This document shows, in pieces, positions 1 to 9,559 of a stretch of DNA of 64,000 bases (positions are counted from its first letter, which is position 1; each line of letters begins with the position of its first letter). The stretch covers positions 5,890,001 to 5,954,000 of the forward strand of contig NZ_CP119520.1 of NCBI RefSeq assembly GCF_029223865.1, given 5' to 3'. Origin of the DNA: Telluria mixta. Its GTDB lineage: Bacteria > Pseudomonadota > Gammaproteobacteria > Burkholderiales > Burkholderiaceae_D. The notes under the pieces are model-generated. The model did no database searches and was not told the DNA's origin. It saw only the letters and a program-made list of their open reading frames with translations. Both the position numbers and the translations under genes were made by a program.

Positions 1-954
1 CGCCAGGACGCCCACGATGCCGAGCCCCGCGCCCATCATCTGGACTTCGAGGAATTGCGACATCGAGCGGGTATCGTACAGCTGGATCCACGACAGCGGG
101 AACACGGTCACCAGGTGGAACAGGGCATAGCTGGCCAGGGCGGCGAGGGCGCCGATGACGATGTTCGTGCCCTGGTTGCCGATCACTTCGCGGGCCGGGG
201 CCGGGTCCAGCTCGTGCTCGTCGAGCAGGTGGGTATAGTCCGGCGTCGAAACGAGGCGCAGGCGGGCGAACAGGGCGACGACGTTGATCGCGAAGGCGAC
301 ATAGAACGGATAGCGCCAGCCCCACACGAGGAAATCGTCCTGCGACAGCTCGGCCATCAGGTACGAAAACAGGCCCGCCGCGATGATGAATCCCGTTGGT
401 GCGCCAAGTTGTCCCAACATGGCGTACCATCCTCGCTTGTTTTGCGGCGCGTTCAGCGCGAGCAGCGACGGCAGCCCGTCCCACGACCCGCCCTGGGCGA
501 CGCCCTGGCCGATGCGCAGGATGGCGAGGGCGACGATGGACCACTCGCCCCAGCGGGAATAGGTGGGCAGCATCGAGATGGCGACCGTGGCGGAACCCAT
601 CAGGAAGAGGGCGATGGTCAGCTTGATCTCGCGACTGTAATGACGCTGGATGACCATGAAGACCAGCGACGCGACCGGCCTTGCCACATAGGCCAGCGCG
701 AAGATGGCAAAAGAATAAAGCGTACCTTCGAGCCGGTCCGCGAACGGGAAGAACACGGCGGGGAATACGAGCACCGAAGCGATCGCGTAAACGAAGAAGT
801 CGAAGTATTCGGAAGCGCGGCCGATGACGACGCCGACCGCGATCTCGCCAGGGGCGATTTTCGTGTCGCGGCTGTTGATGTTCCGGGCCCCGGAGTGGGG
901 TGCTGTGATTGGAGCGGCTCCTACGCCGCCGTACGTGTTCGGGGTGCCTTGCAT
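1..954 (-). CDS. MFS transporter, MHS-like family (3' part missing)
   Basis: This is an inner-membrane major facilitator transporter whose C-terminal part lies outside the window; 318 residues are visible from the ATG at 954. After a polar leader of about 40 residues, the first membrane segment carries EYFDFFVYAIASVLVFP, typical of the metabolite:proton symporter branch. A conserved loop segment reads GWYAMLGQLGAPTGF. It resembles the second MFS protein at 27359-28657 (EFFDFYIYATAAVLVFP and AWYGMFPQLGAPIGF), so the two are distant paralogues. It is divergent from cyoA. The substrate cannot be read from the sequence; organic acids are usual for this branch. Confidence 0.85.
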   Translation of the reverse strand, partial: MQGTPNTYGGVGAAPITAPHSGARNINSRDTKIAPGEIAVGVVIGRASEYFDFFVYAIASVLVFPAVFFPFADRLEGTLYSFAIFALAYVARPVASLVFMVIQRHYSREIKLTIALFLMGSATVAISMLPTYSRWGEWSIVALAILRIGQGVAQGGSWDGLPSLLALNAPQNKRGWYAMLGQLGAPTGFIIAAGLFSYLMAELSQDDFLVWGWRYPFYVAFAINVVALFARLRLVSTPDYTHLLDEHELDPAPAREVIGNQGTNIVIGALAALASYALFHLVTVFPLSWIQLYDTRSMSQFLEVQMMGAGLGIVGVLA

Positions 955-1051
955 GTTCTTCGTCTCCTTTTCTAAGCCAACGGCCGTTCGGACCCACAAA
1001 AATATGCTGCAACACGGAAAGGGTAGGACAAAACGTCCAATCGCCAAACGC

Positions 1052-1095
1052 ACGCCGTTGGCGTTACATTAGCATGTTATTTTTCCCATGTAACG
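1052..1095. promoter_or_regulatory. inverted repeats in the cyoA upstream region
   Basis: A hairpin ACGCC-GTT-GGCGT is followed by an 8-bp inverted repeat, CGTTACAT at 1062-1069 and ATGTAACG at 1088-1095, separated by 18 bp. It ends 13 bp before the cyoA start and lies between two divergent genes. It could be an operator or a leader structure; no regulator can be assigned. Confidence 0.4.
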
Positions 1096-1107
1096 TAAAA
1101 CACAAGC

Positions 1108-2133
1108 ATGATTCCTAAGACCCTCCGTCGCGGAATGTTCCTCTCTCCACTGTTGGCAGCGCTGGCTGGCTGTAACACGGTGGTGATGAACCCTTCCGGC
1201 GACATCGCCAAGCAAGAGGCGCAACTGATCATCGTTTCGGTGGTCCTGATGCTGCTGATTATCGTCCCCGTGATGTTCCTCATCATTTGGTTCGCGTACA
1301 AGTACCGCGCCAGCAACAAGGAAGCGGCCTACGAACCGGACTGGGACCACTCGACCAAGCTGGAACTCGTCATCTGGGGCGCGCCCCTGCTGATCATCAT
1401 CGTGCTGGGTCTCGTGACCTGGATCTCGACGCACAAGCTCGATCCTTACCGTCCGCTGGACCGCATCGCCGAAGGGCGTCCGATTCCCGCGTCGGCCAAG
1501 CCGCTGGTCATCCAGGCCGTGGCGATGGACTGGAAATGGCTGTTCATCTATCCGGAGCAGGGCATCGCGACGGTCAATGAACTGGTCGTACCGGTCGACG
1601 TGCCGCTGCGCTTCAAGGTCAGCGCGACGTCGGTGATGAACGCGTTCTACGTACCGGAACTGGCGGGCATGGTCTACGGCATGCCGGGCATGGAAATCAC
1701 GCTGAACGCGGTGCAGAACAAGCCGATCCAGTCGGTCGGCTTCTCGTCGAACTACAGCGGCGCGGGCTATTCGGACATGCGCTTCGGCTACCGCGGCGTC
1801 GCGCAAGGCGACTTCGACGCCTGGGTCCATTCGGCCAAGGCTGCCGGCGGCGGCAAGCTGGATCGTGCCAACTACCTGACGCTCGAAAAGCCGAGCATCA
1901 AGGAGCCGGTGCGCCGTTACGCGGCCGTCGACGAGGACCTCTATTATCGAATCCTGAACCGCTGCGTCACCGACGGCGTCGTGTGCCAGGACAAGATGAT
2001 GAACGACGACGCGAAGAAGGCCCGCGAAATGGCCGTTGCGCGTTACTCGCCCCAACAAGCGGCAACGACCCGTCTGGCCCAGGCCAACGGCGAGGTCTGC
2101 ACTACGCCCAATGATTCTGTGAAGAAGAAGTAA
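1108..2133 (+). CDS. cyoA: cytochrome bo3 ubiquinol oxidase subunit II
   Basis: Subunit II of the bo3-type quinol oxidase, a proton-pumping terminal oxidase that reduces O2 with ubiquinol. The 341-residue protein starts with a lipoprotein signal ending in a lipobox (LAALAGC), followed by two membrane segments (about residues 38-60 and 88-106) and a periplasmic cupredoxin-like domain with [10 protein letters not shown] and the family segment [15 protein letters not shown]. As in other CyoA proteins it belongs to the quinol branch rather than the CuA cytochrome c oxidases. It is two bases upstream of cyoB and heads the operon cyoABCD-SURF1-regBA. No strong ribosome binding site precedes the chosen ATG; a second ATG at 1135 would leave a shorter signal. 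Confidence 0.96.
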   Translation: MIPKTLRRGMFLSPLLAALAGCNTVVMNPSGDIAKQEAQLIIVSVVLMLLIIVPVMFLIIWFAYKYRASNKEAAYEPDWDHSTKLELVIWGAPLLIIIVLGLVTWISTHKLDPYRPLDRIAEGRPIPASAKPLVIQAVAMDWKWLFIYPEQGIATVNELVVPVDVPLRFKVSATSVMNAFYVPELAGMVYGMPGMEITLNAVQNKPIQSVGFSSNYSGAGYSDMRFGYRGVAQGDFDAWVHSAKAAGGGKLDRANYLTLEKPSIKEPVRRYAAVDEDLYYRILNRCVTDGVVCQDKMMNDDAKKAREMAVARYSPQQAATTRLAQANGEVCTTPNDSVKKK

Positions 2134-2135
2134 TC

Positions 2136-4139
2136 ATGCACGAGCAATTTGACTTAGCGAAGTTGATCTTCGGTCGGCTCAGCTGGGAAGCGATTCCCTA
2201 CCACGAGCCGATCCTGATCGCCACATTTATCGGCGTCCTGCTGGGCGGTATCGTCCTGCTCGGCGTCCTCACCAAACTCAAGCTGTGGGGCTATCTCTGG
2301 ACCGAGTGGTTCACCAGTATCGACCACAAGAAGATCGGCATCATGTACATGGTGCTGGGTCTCGTGATGTTCCTGCGCGGCTTTGCCGACGCACTGATGA
2401 TGCGCGCCCAGCAGGCGTTCTCGTTCGGCGATTCGCACGGCTTCCTGCCGCCGCACCACTACGACCAGGTCTTCACCGCCCACGGCGTGATCATGATCTT
2501 CTTCGTGGCGATGCCGTTCGTGACGGGCCTGATGAACTACGTCGTGCCCCTGCAGATCGGCGCACGCGACGTGGCGTTCCCGTTCCTGAACAACTTCTCG
2601 TTCTGGATGACGACCGCCGGCGCGATCCTCGTGATGGCCTCGCTGTTCGTCGGTGAATTCGCCCGTACCGGCTGGCTGGCGTTCCCGCCGCTGTCCGGCA
2701 TCCTGGCGAGCCCGGACGTGGGCGTCGACTACTACATCTGGTCATTGCAGGTGGCGGGTGTCGGCACATTGCTGTCAGGCGTGAACCTGGTCGTCACCAT
2801 CATCAAGATGCGCGCCCCGGGCATGGACCTGATGAAGATGCCGGTGTTCACCTGGACCGCCCTGTGCACCAACATCCTGATCGTGATGGCATTCCCGATC
2901 CTGACCGCCACGCTGGCCATGCTGGGCATGGACCGCCTGTTCGACACGCACTTCTTCACGAACGAACTGGGCGGCAACGCCATGATGTACGTGAACCTGA
3001 TCTGGATCTGGGGCCACCCGGAGGTGTACATCCTGATCCTGCCGGCGTTCGGTATCTACTCGGAAGTCGTCGCGACGTTCTGCAACAAGCGCCTGTTCGG
3101 CTACACCTCGATGGTGTATGCGACGGTCGTGATCATGGTCCTGTCGTACCTCGTGTGGCTGCACCACTTCTTCACGATGGGTTCGGGCGCGAGCGTGAAC
3201 TCGTTCTTCGGCATCACCACGATGATCATCTCGATCCCGACGGGCGCGAAGATCTTCAACTGGCTGTTCACCATGTACAAGGGCCGCATCCGCTATGAAC
3301 TGCCGATGATGTGGACCGTGTCGTTCATGATCACCTTCATCATCGGCGGCATGACCGGCGTGATGCTGGCGGTCCCGTCGGCCGACTTCGTGCTGCACAA
3401 CTCGCTGTTCCTGATCGCCCACTTCCACAACGTCATCATCGGCGGCGTGCTGTTCGGCCTGTTCGCGGGCGTGAACTACTGGTGGCCGAAGATGTTCGGC
3501 TTCCGTCTCGACCGTAAATGGGGCGTGTACTCGTTCTGGCTGTGGTCGATCGGCTTCTGGGTCGCCTTCACCCCGCCGTACATCCTGGGCTTCATGGGCG
3601 TCACCCGCCGCATGAGCCACTTCGACGATCCGTCGATCCACTACCTGTTCCAGATCTCGCTGGCCGGTACGCTGATGATCGCCGCCGGTATCGGCTGCAT
3701 GCTGATGCAGATCTTCGTGTCGATCCTGAACCGCAAGGCGCTGGCCGACATGACGGGCGATCCGTGGAACGGCCGTACGCTGGAATGGTCGACGTCGTCG
3801 CCGCCGCCGGACTACAACTTCGCGTTCACCCCGGTCGTGCATGACAACGATTCGTGGGCCGACATGAAGAAGCACGGCTACCTGCGTCCGCTGAAGGACT
3901 TCGTGGCGATCCACATGCCGAAGAACACGTGGGCCGGTCCGGTCATCCCGGGCATCACGTTCGTGATGGCGTTCGGCATCATCTGGCACATGTGGCTGCT
4001 GGTCGGCCTGGCGTTCGTCGCGATGCTCGCCGTCGCCATCTACCACACGTTCGATTACAAACGCGACTTCTACATCCCGGCGGACGAAGTGACCCGCACG
4101 GAAGAAGAACGCACCCGTTTGCTGGAAGCCCATGTCTGA
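2136..4139 (+). CDS. cyoB: cytochrome bo3 ubiquinol oxidase subunit I
   Basis: The 667-residue catalytic subunit holds low-spin heme b, heme o3 and CuB and pumps protons across the inner membrane. All diagnostic residues are visible, each ten positions after its E. coli counterpart: the low-spin heme ligands H116 and H431, the WGHPEVY motif with CuB ligand H294 and cross-linking Y298, the CuB pair H343-H344, and the high-spin heme ligand H429 in HFHNVIIGG. The quinol-site pair R81 and D85 (RGFAD) is present, which separates it from cytochrome c oxidases. The length matches the usual 660-670 residues. The stop overlaps cyoC by 8 bp. Confidence 0.97.
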   Translation: MHEQFDLAKLIFGRLSWEAIPYHEPILIATFIGVLLGGIVLLGVLTKLKLWGYLWTEWFTSIDHKKIGIMYMVLGLVMFLRGFADALMMRAQQAFSFGDSHGFLPPHHYDQVFTAHGVIMIFFVAMPFVTGLMNYVVPLQIGARDVAFPFLNNFSFWMTTAGAILVMASLFVGEFARTGWLAFPPLSGILASPDVGVDYYIWSLQVAGVGTLLSGVNLVVTIIKMRAPGMDLMKMPVFTWTALCTNILIVMAFPILTATLAMLGMDRLFDTHFFTNELGGNAMMYVNLIWIWGHPEVYILILPAFGIYSEVVATFCNKRLFGYTSMVYATVVIMVLSYLVWLHHFFTMGSGASVNSFFGITTMIISIPTGAKIFNWLFTMYKGRIRYELPMMWTVSFMITFIIGGMTGVMLAVPSADFVLHNSLFLIAHFHNVIIGGVLFGLFAGVNYWWPKMFGFRLDRKWGVYSFWLWSIGFWVAFTPPYILGFMGVTRRMSHFDDPSIHYLFQISLAGTLMIAAGIGCMLMQIFVSILNRKALADMTGDPWNGRTLEWSTSSPPPDYNFAFTPVVHDNDSWADMKKHGYLRPLKDFVAIHMPKNTWAGPVIPGITFVMAFGIIWHMWLLVGLAFVAMLAVAIYHTFDYKRDFYIPADEVTRTEEERTRLLEAHV

Positions 4140-4767
4140 GATTAACGTAACCCACGCCGGCGCCGCGAGCGCCGACCCGAGCTCGCGCTACTACGTGCGC
4201 GAGCACCATCCGGAGAACGGCACGCTGCTGGGCTTCTGGATCTACCTGATGAGCGACTGCCTCATCTTCGCCTGCCTGTTCGCGACCTACGCCGTCCTGG
4301 GCCGCAACTACGCGGGCGGCCCGTCCGGCGCCGAGATCTTCGAGCTGCCGACCGTGGCACTGAACACCGCGTTCCTGCTGTTCTCGTCGATCACGTACGG
4401 CTTCGCCATGCTGGCCGCGCAGAAGAAGAACGTGAAGGGCACGCTGGTCTGGCTCGCCATCACCGGCGTGCTGGGCGCCTGCTTCCTGTACCTCGAACTG
4501 GACGAGTTCGCGCACCTGATCCACGAAGGCTACGGCCCGTGGCGCTCGGGCTTCCTGACCGCGTTCTTCTCGCTGGTCGGCACGCACGGCCTGCACGTGA
4601 CCTTCGGTATCGTGTGGCTCGTCACGCTGATGTTCCAGGTCGGTAAGCACGGCATCCATGCCGCCAACTACCGCCGCCTCGCCTGCCTGTCGATGTTCTG
4701 GCACTTCCTGGACGTCATCTGGATCGGCGTGTTCACCTATGTTTATCTGATGGGAGTCCTGCCATGA
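4132..4767 (+). CDS. cyoC: cytochrome bo3 ubiquinol oxidase subunit III
   Basis: A 211-residue membrane protein of the heme-copper oxidase subunit III family with five predicted helices. The N-terminal part has the conserved [20 protein letters not shown] helix, followed by later segments with [13 protein letters not shown] and [19 protein letters not shown]. In the bo3 complex this subunit stabilises subunit I. It overlaps cyoB by 8 bp and cyoD by 4 bp (ATGA), so translation of the cluster is probably coupled. Confidence 0.96.
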   Translation: MSEINVTHAGAASADPSSRYYVREHHPENGTLLGFWIYLMSDCLIFACLFATYAVLGRNYAGGPSGAEIFELPTVALNTAFLLFSSITYGFAMLAAQKKNVKGTLVWLAITGVLGACFLYLELDEFAHLIHEGYGPWRSGFLTAFFSLVGTHGLHVTFGIVWLVTLMFQVGKHGIHAANYRRLACLSMFWHFLDVIWIGVFTYVYLMGVLP

Positions 4768-5180
4768 GCGATCACCACCACGCCCACGGCCACGGGCATG
4801 ACCATGGCCACGGTCATCACGACGACGAACTGCACGCGCACGGCAGCTTCAAGGATTACACGATCGGTTTCATCCTGTCCGTGATCCTGACGGCGATCCC
4901 GTTCTGGCTGGTGATGACCCACCAGCTGGCACCGGGCACGACCAAGTTCGTGATCCTCGGCTTCGCGGCCGTCCAGGTCGTCGTGCACATGGTCTACTTC
5001 CTGCACATGAACTCGAAGTCGGAAGGCGGCTGGAACATGATGGCGCTGATCCTCACGGCCATCCTGCTGTTCATCGTCCTGACCGGCTCGATCTGGGTCA
5101 TGTACCACATGAACGCCAACATGATGCCCAACATGGGCAATGACGGCGGTTCGGTACACGGCATGCACGACATGCAGTAA
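4764..5180 (+). CDS. cyoD: cytochrome bo3 ubiquinol oxidase subunit IV with His/Met-rich ends
   Basis: Subunit IV of the bo3 oxidase has three membrane helices and helps assembly of the CuB site in E. coli. The core, from SFKDYTIGFILSVILTAIPF to FIVLTGSIWVMYHMN, is typical. The protein is 138 residues against about 110 in E. coli, and the extra length lies at the ends. The first 27 residues contain 12 histidines, in alternating His-Gly and His-Asp steps, and the last 26 are rich in Met and His (MYHMNANMMPNMG, HGMHDM). In known topology the N-terminus is cytoplasmic and the C-terminus periplasmic, so both faces would carry possible metal ligands. A metal-handling role is inference. The start overlaps cyoC in ATGA. 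Confidence 0.94.
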   Translation: MSDHHHAHGHGHDHGHGHHDDELHAHGSFKDYTIGFILSVILTAIPFWLVMTHQLAPGTTKFVILGFAAVQVVVHMVYFLHMNSKSEGGWNMMALILTAILLFIVLTGSIWVMYHMNANMMPNMGNDGGSVHGMHDMQ

Positions 5181-5971
5181 TGGCGAGGGACGATCGCGCA
5201 GCGGCGCCGGCCGGCCGCAAGGGAGTCTCTCCCGTCCTGGCAGTGCTGGCACTGCTGCTGATCGTCCTCTTCGCGGGTCTGGGTACCTGGCAGGTGATTC
5301 GCCTGCAGTGGAAACTGGACCTTATCGCACGCGTGGAAGCACGCGTGCACGCCGCCCCGGCGCCGCTGCCATCGCGCACGAGCTGGGCCGGCATCACCCC
5401 CGAATCCGACGAGTACCGCCGCGTCAAGCTGCACGGCACTTATCTCTACGATCTCACCACGCCCGTCCAGGCCCTCACCGAACAGGGCAGCGGCTACTGG
5501 CTGCTCACACCGATGTGCACGGAACAGGGGATCGTCCTCGTCAACCGCGGCTTCATTGCCACCGACCTGGGTGCGCGCACGCGCTACACGCCGCAGCGCG
5601 CCGCCGGGAACCCGTGCGCGAACGCCGGCCCCGCGGCCGACGTCACGGGCCTCCTGCGCACGAGCGAGCGCAACGGCGCCTTTACGCGCACCAACGATCC
5701 GGCCGCCAACCGCTGGTACACCCGCGACGTGGCCGCCATCGCCGCCGCGCGCGGCCTGGCCGCGGCCCCGTTCTTCGTCGACGCCGCCGCGCAACAGAAC
5801 CCGCCGGACAGCCCCGACCGGCCCATCGGCGGCCTCACCGTCGTCAAATTTCCGAACTCCCACCTCGTGTACGCATTCACTTGGTATGCTCTTGCCTTGA
5901 TGGTGGCCGGCGCCTGGTGGTGGGTGGCCCGCCGCGGCGACGAACCCTCGAATGATGAACGACACGACTGA
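5180..5971 (+). CDS. SURF1 family oxidase assembly protein
   Basis: A 263-residue SURF1 homologue, an inner-membrane factor for heme insertion into heme-copper oxidases. It has the family layout: an N-terminal helix ending in GTWQVIRLQWK, a large periplasmic domain with the conserved stretches YRRVKLHGTY and ILVNRGFI, and a C-terminal helix starting YAFTWYALALMV. The ATG shares a base with the cyoD stop, and the end overlaps regB. Its place directly after cyoABCD suggests it serves the quinol oxidase, as known for quinol-oxidase-specific Surf1 proteins. The heme O synthase gene cyoE, which follows cyoD in E. coli, is absent here. Confidence 0.92.
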   Translation: MARDDRAAAPAGRKGVSPVLAVLALLLIVLFAGLGTWQVIRLQWKLDLIARVEARVHAAPAPLPSRTSWAGITPESDEYRRVKLHGTYLYDLTTPVQALTEQGSGYWLLTPMCTEQGIVLVNRGFIATDLGARTRYTPQRAAGNPCANAGPAADVTGLLRTSERNGAFTRTNDPAANRWYTRDVAAIAAARGLAAAPFFVDAAAQQNPPDSPDRPIGGLTVVKFPNSHLVYAFTWYALALMVAGAWWWVARRGDEPSNDERHD

Positions 5972-7301
5972 CCTGCTGAAACGGATCTTCGAACGGGGCG
6001 CGGACACCGCCGCCGCCGTCGAATACGTCGCCGGCCACAAGAACATGCTGCAGCTGATCGAGCTGCGCTGGATCGCCGTCATCGGCCAGATCACGACCAT
6101 CGCCGGCGCGATCCTCGTGTTCGACGTGCGCCTGCCGCTCGTGCAGATGCTCGAGGTGCTCGCGTGCCTCATCGCCTTCAACATCGCCAGCCACCTGCGC
6201 TGGCACGAACACCGGCCCGTCACGAACAACGAGCTGTTCCTCGCGCTCCTCGTCGACGTGGCCAGCCTCACGATGCAGCTGTACCTCGCGGGCGGCACGA
6301 CGAATCCGTTCGCTTTCCTCTACCTGCTGCAGGTGATCCTGTCGGCCGTGCTGCTGGAAGCGTGGTCGACGTGGACCATCGTCGCCATCACGCTCGCGTG
6401 CCTCGCCGGCCTGTCCGTCTTCGCGAAGCCGCTCGCGCTGCCGTTCGACCACGCGCGCGGCATTTCGAGCCTGTACGTGCAGGGCATGCTGATCTGCTTT
6501 ACGTTGAACGCGGCGCTGCTCGTCGTCTTCATCTCGCGGATCACCAGCACGCTGAAGGGCAAGGCGGCGCAGCTTGCGGACCTGCGCCAGCGCGCGGCCG
6601 AGGAAGAACACATCGTGCGCATGGGCCTGCTCGCCTCGGGCGCCGCGCACGAACTGGGCACGCCGCTCGCCACGCTGTCCGTGATCCTCGGCGACTGGAA
6701 GCGCATGCGCGAGTTCAAGGCGAACCCGGACCTGCTGGAAGAGATCACGGAGATGGAAACGCAGCTGAAGCGCTGCAAATCCATCGTCAGCGGCATCCTG
6801 CTGTCGGCCGGCGAGACGCGGGGCGAGTCGGCTGCGCGCACGACGATCCGGGGCTTCCTCGACAAGCTCGTCGAAGAATGGCAGCACAGCCGCCCCGTGC
6901 GCGGCTTCGACTACCGCAACCGGATCGAACACGACTTGCCGGTCGCCTTCGACTCCGCACTGAAACAAACGATCGACAACGTGCTGGACAACGCGCTCGA
7001 AGCGTCACCCGACTGGGTCGGCGTGGACGCTTGTGTCTCCGACGGCACGCTCGTACTGACCGTGAACGATCGCGGCCCCGGCTTCGCGCCCGCGATGCTG
7101 GCCCAGTTCGGCAAACCGTACCAGTCCAGCAAAGGCCGTCCCGGCGGCGGCCTGGGCCTGTTCCTCGTCGTGAACGTGGCCCGCACCCTGGGCGGGTCCG
7201 TGCAGGCCGTGAACCGGCCGGAAGGCGGCGCCGCCGTCACGCTGACATTGCCGCTGTCCGCGATCGCGCTCGACAAGGAATTGGGACATGCCCATGGATG
7301 A
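5952..7301 (+). CDS. regB: redox-sensing histidine kinase, RegB/PrrB/ActS type
   Basis: A 449-residue membrane sensor kinase of the RegB class. About six membrane helices fill the first 200 residues and contain the heptad GGTTNPF (114-120), the conserved quinone-interaction motif of RegB. The H-box is ASGAAHELGTPLATL with phospho-accepting His233. A cysteine follows at 275 in KRCKSIVSGIL, roughly where RegB has its redox-active cysteine; that equivalence is inference. The ATPase domain has DNVLDNALEAS, NDRGPGF and GGGLGLFLV. It overlaps SURF1 by 20 bp and regA by 14 bp. The kinase probably senses quinone redox state and controls respiratory genes, perhaps the oxidase it is transcribed with. 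Confidence 0.92.
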   Translation: MMNDTTDLLKRIFERGADTAAAVEYVAGHKNMLQLIELRWIAVIGQITTIAGAILVFDVRLPLVQMLEVLACLIAFNIASHLRWHEHRPVTNNELFLALLVDVASLTMQLYLAGGTTNPFAFLYLLQVILSAVLLEAWSTWTIVAITLACLAGLSVFAKPLALPFDHARGISSLYVQGMLICFTLNAALLVVFISRITSTLKGKAAQLADLRQRAAEEEHIVRMGLLASGAAHELGTPLATLSVILGDWKRMREFKANPDLLEEITEMETQLKRCKSIVSGILLSAGETRGESAARTTIRGFLDKLVEEWQHSRPVRGFDYRNRIEHDLPVAFDSALKQTIDNVLDNALEASPDWVGVDACVSDGTLVLTVNDRGPGFAPAMLAQFGKPYQSSKGRPGGGLGLFLVVNVARTLGGSVQAVNRPEGGAAVTLTLPLSAIALDKELGHAHG

Positions 7302-7851
7302 AGACATCGTCAACGACGCCGAAGACCGCCTGCTCCTGATCATCGAGGACGACGACGCGTTCGCCCGCACACTCGCCCGATCGTTCGAACGGCGCGGCTA
7401 CCAGGTGCTGCAGGCGCCCGGCCTCGACGAGGCGCAGGAACTGTTGAAGGAGCATTCGCCGGACTACGCCGTCGTCGACCTCAAGCTGAAGGGCAACAGC
7501 TCCGGCCTCGCGTGCGTGCAGATGCTGCATGCGCACGATCCGGACATGCAGATCGTCGTGCTGACGGGGTTCGCCAGCATCGGCACGGCCGTCGAGGCCA
7601 TCAAGCTCGGTGCCCGCCAGTACCTGGCGAAACCGTCGAACACGGACGACATCGAGGCCGCCTTCGGCCACGTCGCCGGCAACACGGACCTGGAACTGAC
7701 CAACCGCGCCACGTCGATCAAGACACTGGAGTGGGAGCGGATCCACGCCGTGCTGGCCGAGACGGATTTCAATATTTCGGAAGCGGCGCGGCGGCTCGGC
7801 ATGCACCGCCGGACCCTCGCGCGCAAGCTCGAAAAACAGCGCGTCAAATAA
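7288..7851 (+). CDS. regA: response regulator, RegA/PrrA/ActR type
   Basis: A 187-residue response regulator paired with RegB. The receiver domain has the acidic pair in IIEDDDAF, phospho-accepting Asp64 in VVDLKLKG, and a lysine in QYLAKPS. A short linker leads to a C-terminal Fis-type helix-turn-helix (NISEAARRLGMHRRTLARKL), the compact layout typical of RegA rather than of NtrC regulators, because no AAA+ domain is present. It is the last gene of the cyo operon and overlaps the convergent fucosidase gene by 8 bp. Confidence 0.92.
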   Translation: MPMDEDIVNDAEDRLLLIIEDDDAFARTLARSFERRGYQVLQAPGLDEAQELLKEHSPDYAVVDLKLKGNSSGLACVQMLHAHDPDMQIVVLTGFASIGTAVEAIKLGARQYLAKPSNTDDIEAAFGHVAGNTDLELTNRATSIKTLEWERIHAVLAETDFNISEAARRLGMHRRTLARKLEKQRVK

Positions 7852-9484
7852 GCACTTTCAACGCGAACGCGTAGGACAGGGCCGGCGCCGCGGCGGGGAG
7901 CGTCACCTTCAGCCCGTCGGCCGCCTGGCGGAACGCGAGCGGCGCGCCGGTGCCGACGACCTCCACCCGCGCGACCGGCTTTTTCAGGTGCCCGGCCGCC
8001 GTGCCCATCGCCGCAATCGCGAGCTCGCGGCCGGCCGGCCAGCCCATCACGAACGCATACACGACATCGCCCTTCGCCGTGAAGCGCACGTCGGCCGCCG
8101 TGAGCGGTGCATTCTTCCCCTCGTTCATGCCCTGGTCCTTGAGCCGCGCCGTCCCATGCAGCGCGGGGCCTTCCCCGAACACGGCCCACGGCCGCGTGTC
8201 GTAGATCGCCTCGCCGTGCACGGCCATCCAGCGGCCGATCTCCTCGACGATCGCCTGTTCCTTCTCGTCGATCGTGCCATCGCCGCGCATGGGAACGCTG
8301 AGCAGGAGGTTGCCGTTCTTGCTGACGATGTCGACCAGCATGTGCACGACGGTCTGCGCGCTCTTGTACGCGCCGCGCTCGTACTCCGGGCGCGAGTAGT
8401 GCCAGCCGCCGATGCAGGTGCACGTCTGCCACGGCAGCGGCTCGATGGCGTTGCTCTGGCCGCGCTCGATGTCCCATACGAGGGAATGGCGCTGCCGCTC
8501 ATCGAGCATCTTGCCGTTGATAACAGCTTCCAGCCGGCCGCGCGTGGCGATGCTGCGGTTGTACATGTGGGAGGCGATGCGCAGGCCCGCGTCGCTGAAC
8601 GGCCAGAAGGGCAGGGCGGTGTCGTCGAAGTAGACGAGGTCCGGGTCGTACTTGTCGATCAGGTCGATGGTCCGGTCGTGGAAGTTGTCGACGTAGCGCC
8701 GCGACGGCAGCATGGCGCCGCCGCCCCAGTCCCACTGCGCGCCCCATTCGGCGGGGACGGTGGTCTTGCGGCTCAGCGGATGCGCCTGGGCATACAGCGC
8801 CTGCGGATCCAGCCCTTCCCACCACTGCCCCTTGCCGTCGGCGGCCGTGAGCACGCCGTCGTACGGGATGCCGGCGTACGGTCCCGCCTTGTCCGCGCCC
8901 TGGGCCGTCTCGTACCACGTCCACGCATGGGCCGCATGGACGCTCACGCCGAAGCGCAGGCCCTGCGCGCGCGCCGCCTTCGCCCAACCGGCGATCAGGT
9001 CCTGCTTCGGCCCGATGCGGGTCGAATTCCAGTCGGGCTGGAAGCGGCTGTCGTACAGGTCGAAGTTATCGTGATGGTTCGCCAACGCGACGAAGTAGCG
9101 GGCGCCGGCCTTGCGGTACAGGGCGAGCAGGGCGTTCGGGTCCCATTGCGCGGCCTGCCACTGCCGGATCACGTCCTTGAAACCGAACTTCGACGGGTGG
9201 CCGTATTTCTGCACGTGGTAACGGTACTGGTTGCTCCCTTCCTTGTACATGTTGCGCGCGTACCAGTCGCCGAATTCCGGCTCGCACTGCGGGCCCCAGT
9301 GGGCCCAGATGCCGAACTTCGCGTTCCGGAACCAGTCGGGCGTGCGGTACGCGGCCAGCGAATCCCAGTCCGGCTTGAAGGGACCGCCGGCGGTTGCCGC
9401 CAGCGCGCGCCGCGGCAGGAGGGCGCTTGCGGCGAAGCCCGGCACAGTGGCGGCCAATCCGGCCAGGACCTGGCGTCGTTTCAT
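7844..9484 (-). CDS. alpha-L-fucosidase, GH29, Tat-exported
   Basis: A 546-residue family 29 glycoside hydrolase that releases alpha-linked L-fucose by a retaining mechanism. The N-terminus MKRRQVLAG followed by a hydrophobic stretch and ALA is a twin-arginine signal, so the enzyme is probably exported folded. Family blocks visible are WFRNAKFGIWAHWG, VALANHHDNFDLYDS, and DLVYFDDTALPF, where the aspartate after YF is the likely nucleophile. NGNLLLSVPMRGDGTID closes the catalytic domain, and a small beta domain follows. A GGAGA site precedes the ATG. A second, non-Tat GH29 lies at 49756-51279; the two share the same domain order. A palindrome sits near its predicted transcription start. Confidence 0.93.
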   Translation of the reverse strand: MKRRQVLAGLAATVPGFAASALLPRRALAATAGGPFKPDWDSLAAYRTPDWFRNAKFGIWAHWGPQCEPEFGDWYARNMYKEGSNQYRYHVQKYGHPSKFGFKDVIRQWQAAQWDPNALLALYRKAGARYFVALANHHDNFDLYDSRFQPDWNSTRIGPKQDLIAGWAKAARAQGLRFGVSVHAAHAWTWYETAQGADKAGPYAGIPYDGVLTAADGKGQWWEGLDPQALYAQAHPLSRKTTVPAEWGAQWDWGGGAMLPSRRYVDNFHDRTIDLIDKYDPDLVYFDDTALPFWPFSDAGLRIASHMYNRSIATRGRLEAVINGKMLDERQRHSLVWDIERGQSNAIEPLPWQTCTCIGGWHYSRPEYERGAYKSAQTVVHMLVDIVSKNGNLLLSVPMRGDGTIDEKEQAIVEEIGRWMAVHGEAIYDTRPWAVFGEGPALHGTARLKDQGMNEGKNAPLTAADVRFTAKGDVVYAFVMGWPAGRELAIAAMGTAAGHLKKPVARVEVVGTGAPLAFRQAADGLKVTLPAAAPALSYAFALKVLI

Positions 9485-9504
9485 ATTGTCTCCGTGATGG
9501 TCTA

Positions 9505-9555
9505 GTTATCGATAACATCACACGCGATTGTACTTTATAGATTCAAAACAATCAA
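9505..9555 (-). promoter_or_regulatory. fucosidase promoter with palindromic operator
   Basis: On the minus strand, TTGATT (9555-9550) and TACAAT (9532-9527) are 17 bp apart and form a sigma70-like promoter. Just downstream is a perfect 12-bp palindrome, GTTATCGATAAC (9505-9516), with the central CG typical of LacI-family operators. It would sit at about +4 to +15, where a repressor would block initiation. The promoter also contains ATCTATAA, repeated at the other GH29 gene. Confidence 0.55.
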
Positions 9556-9559
9556 TGGC

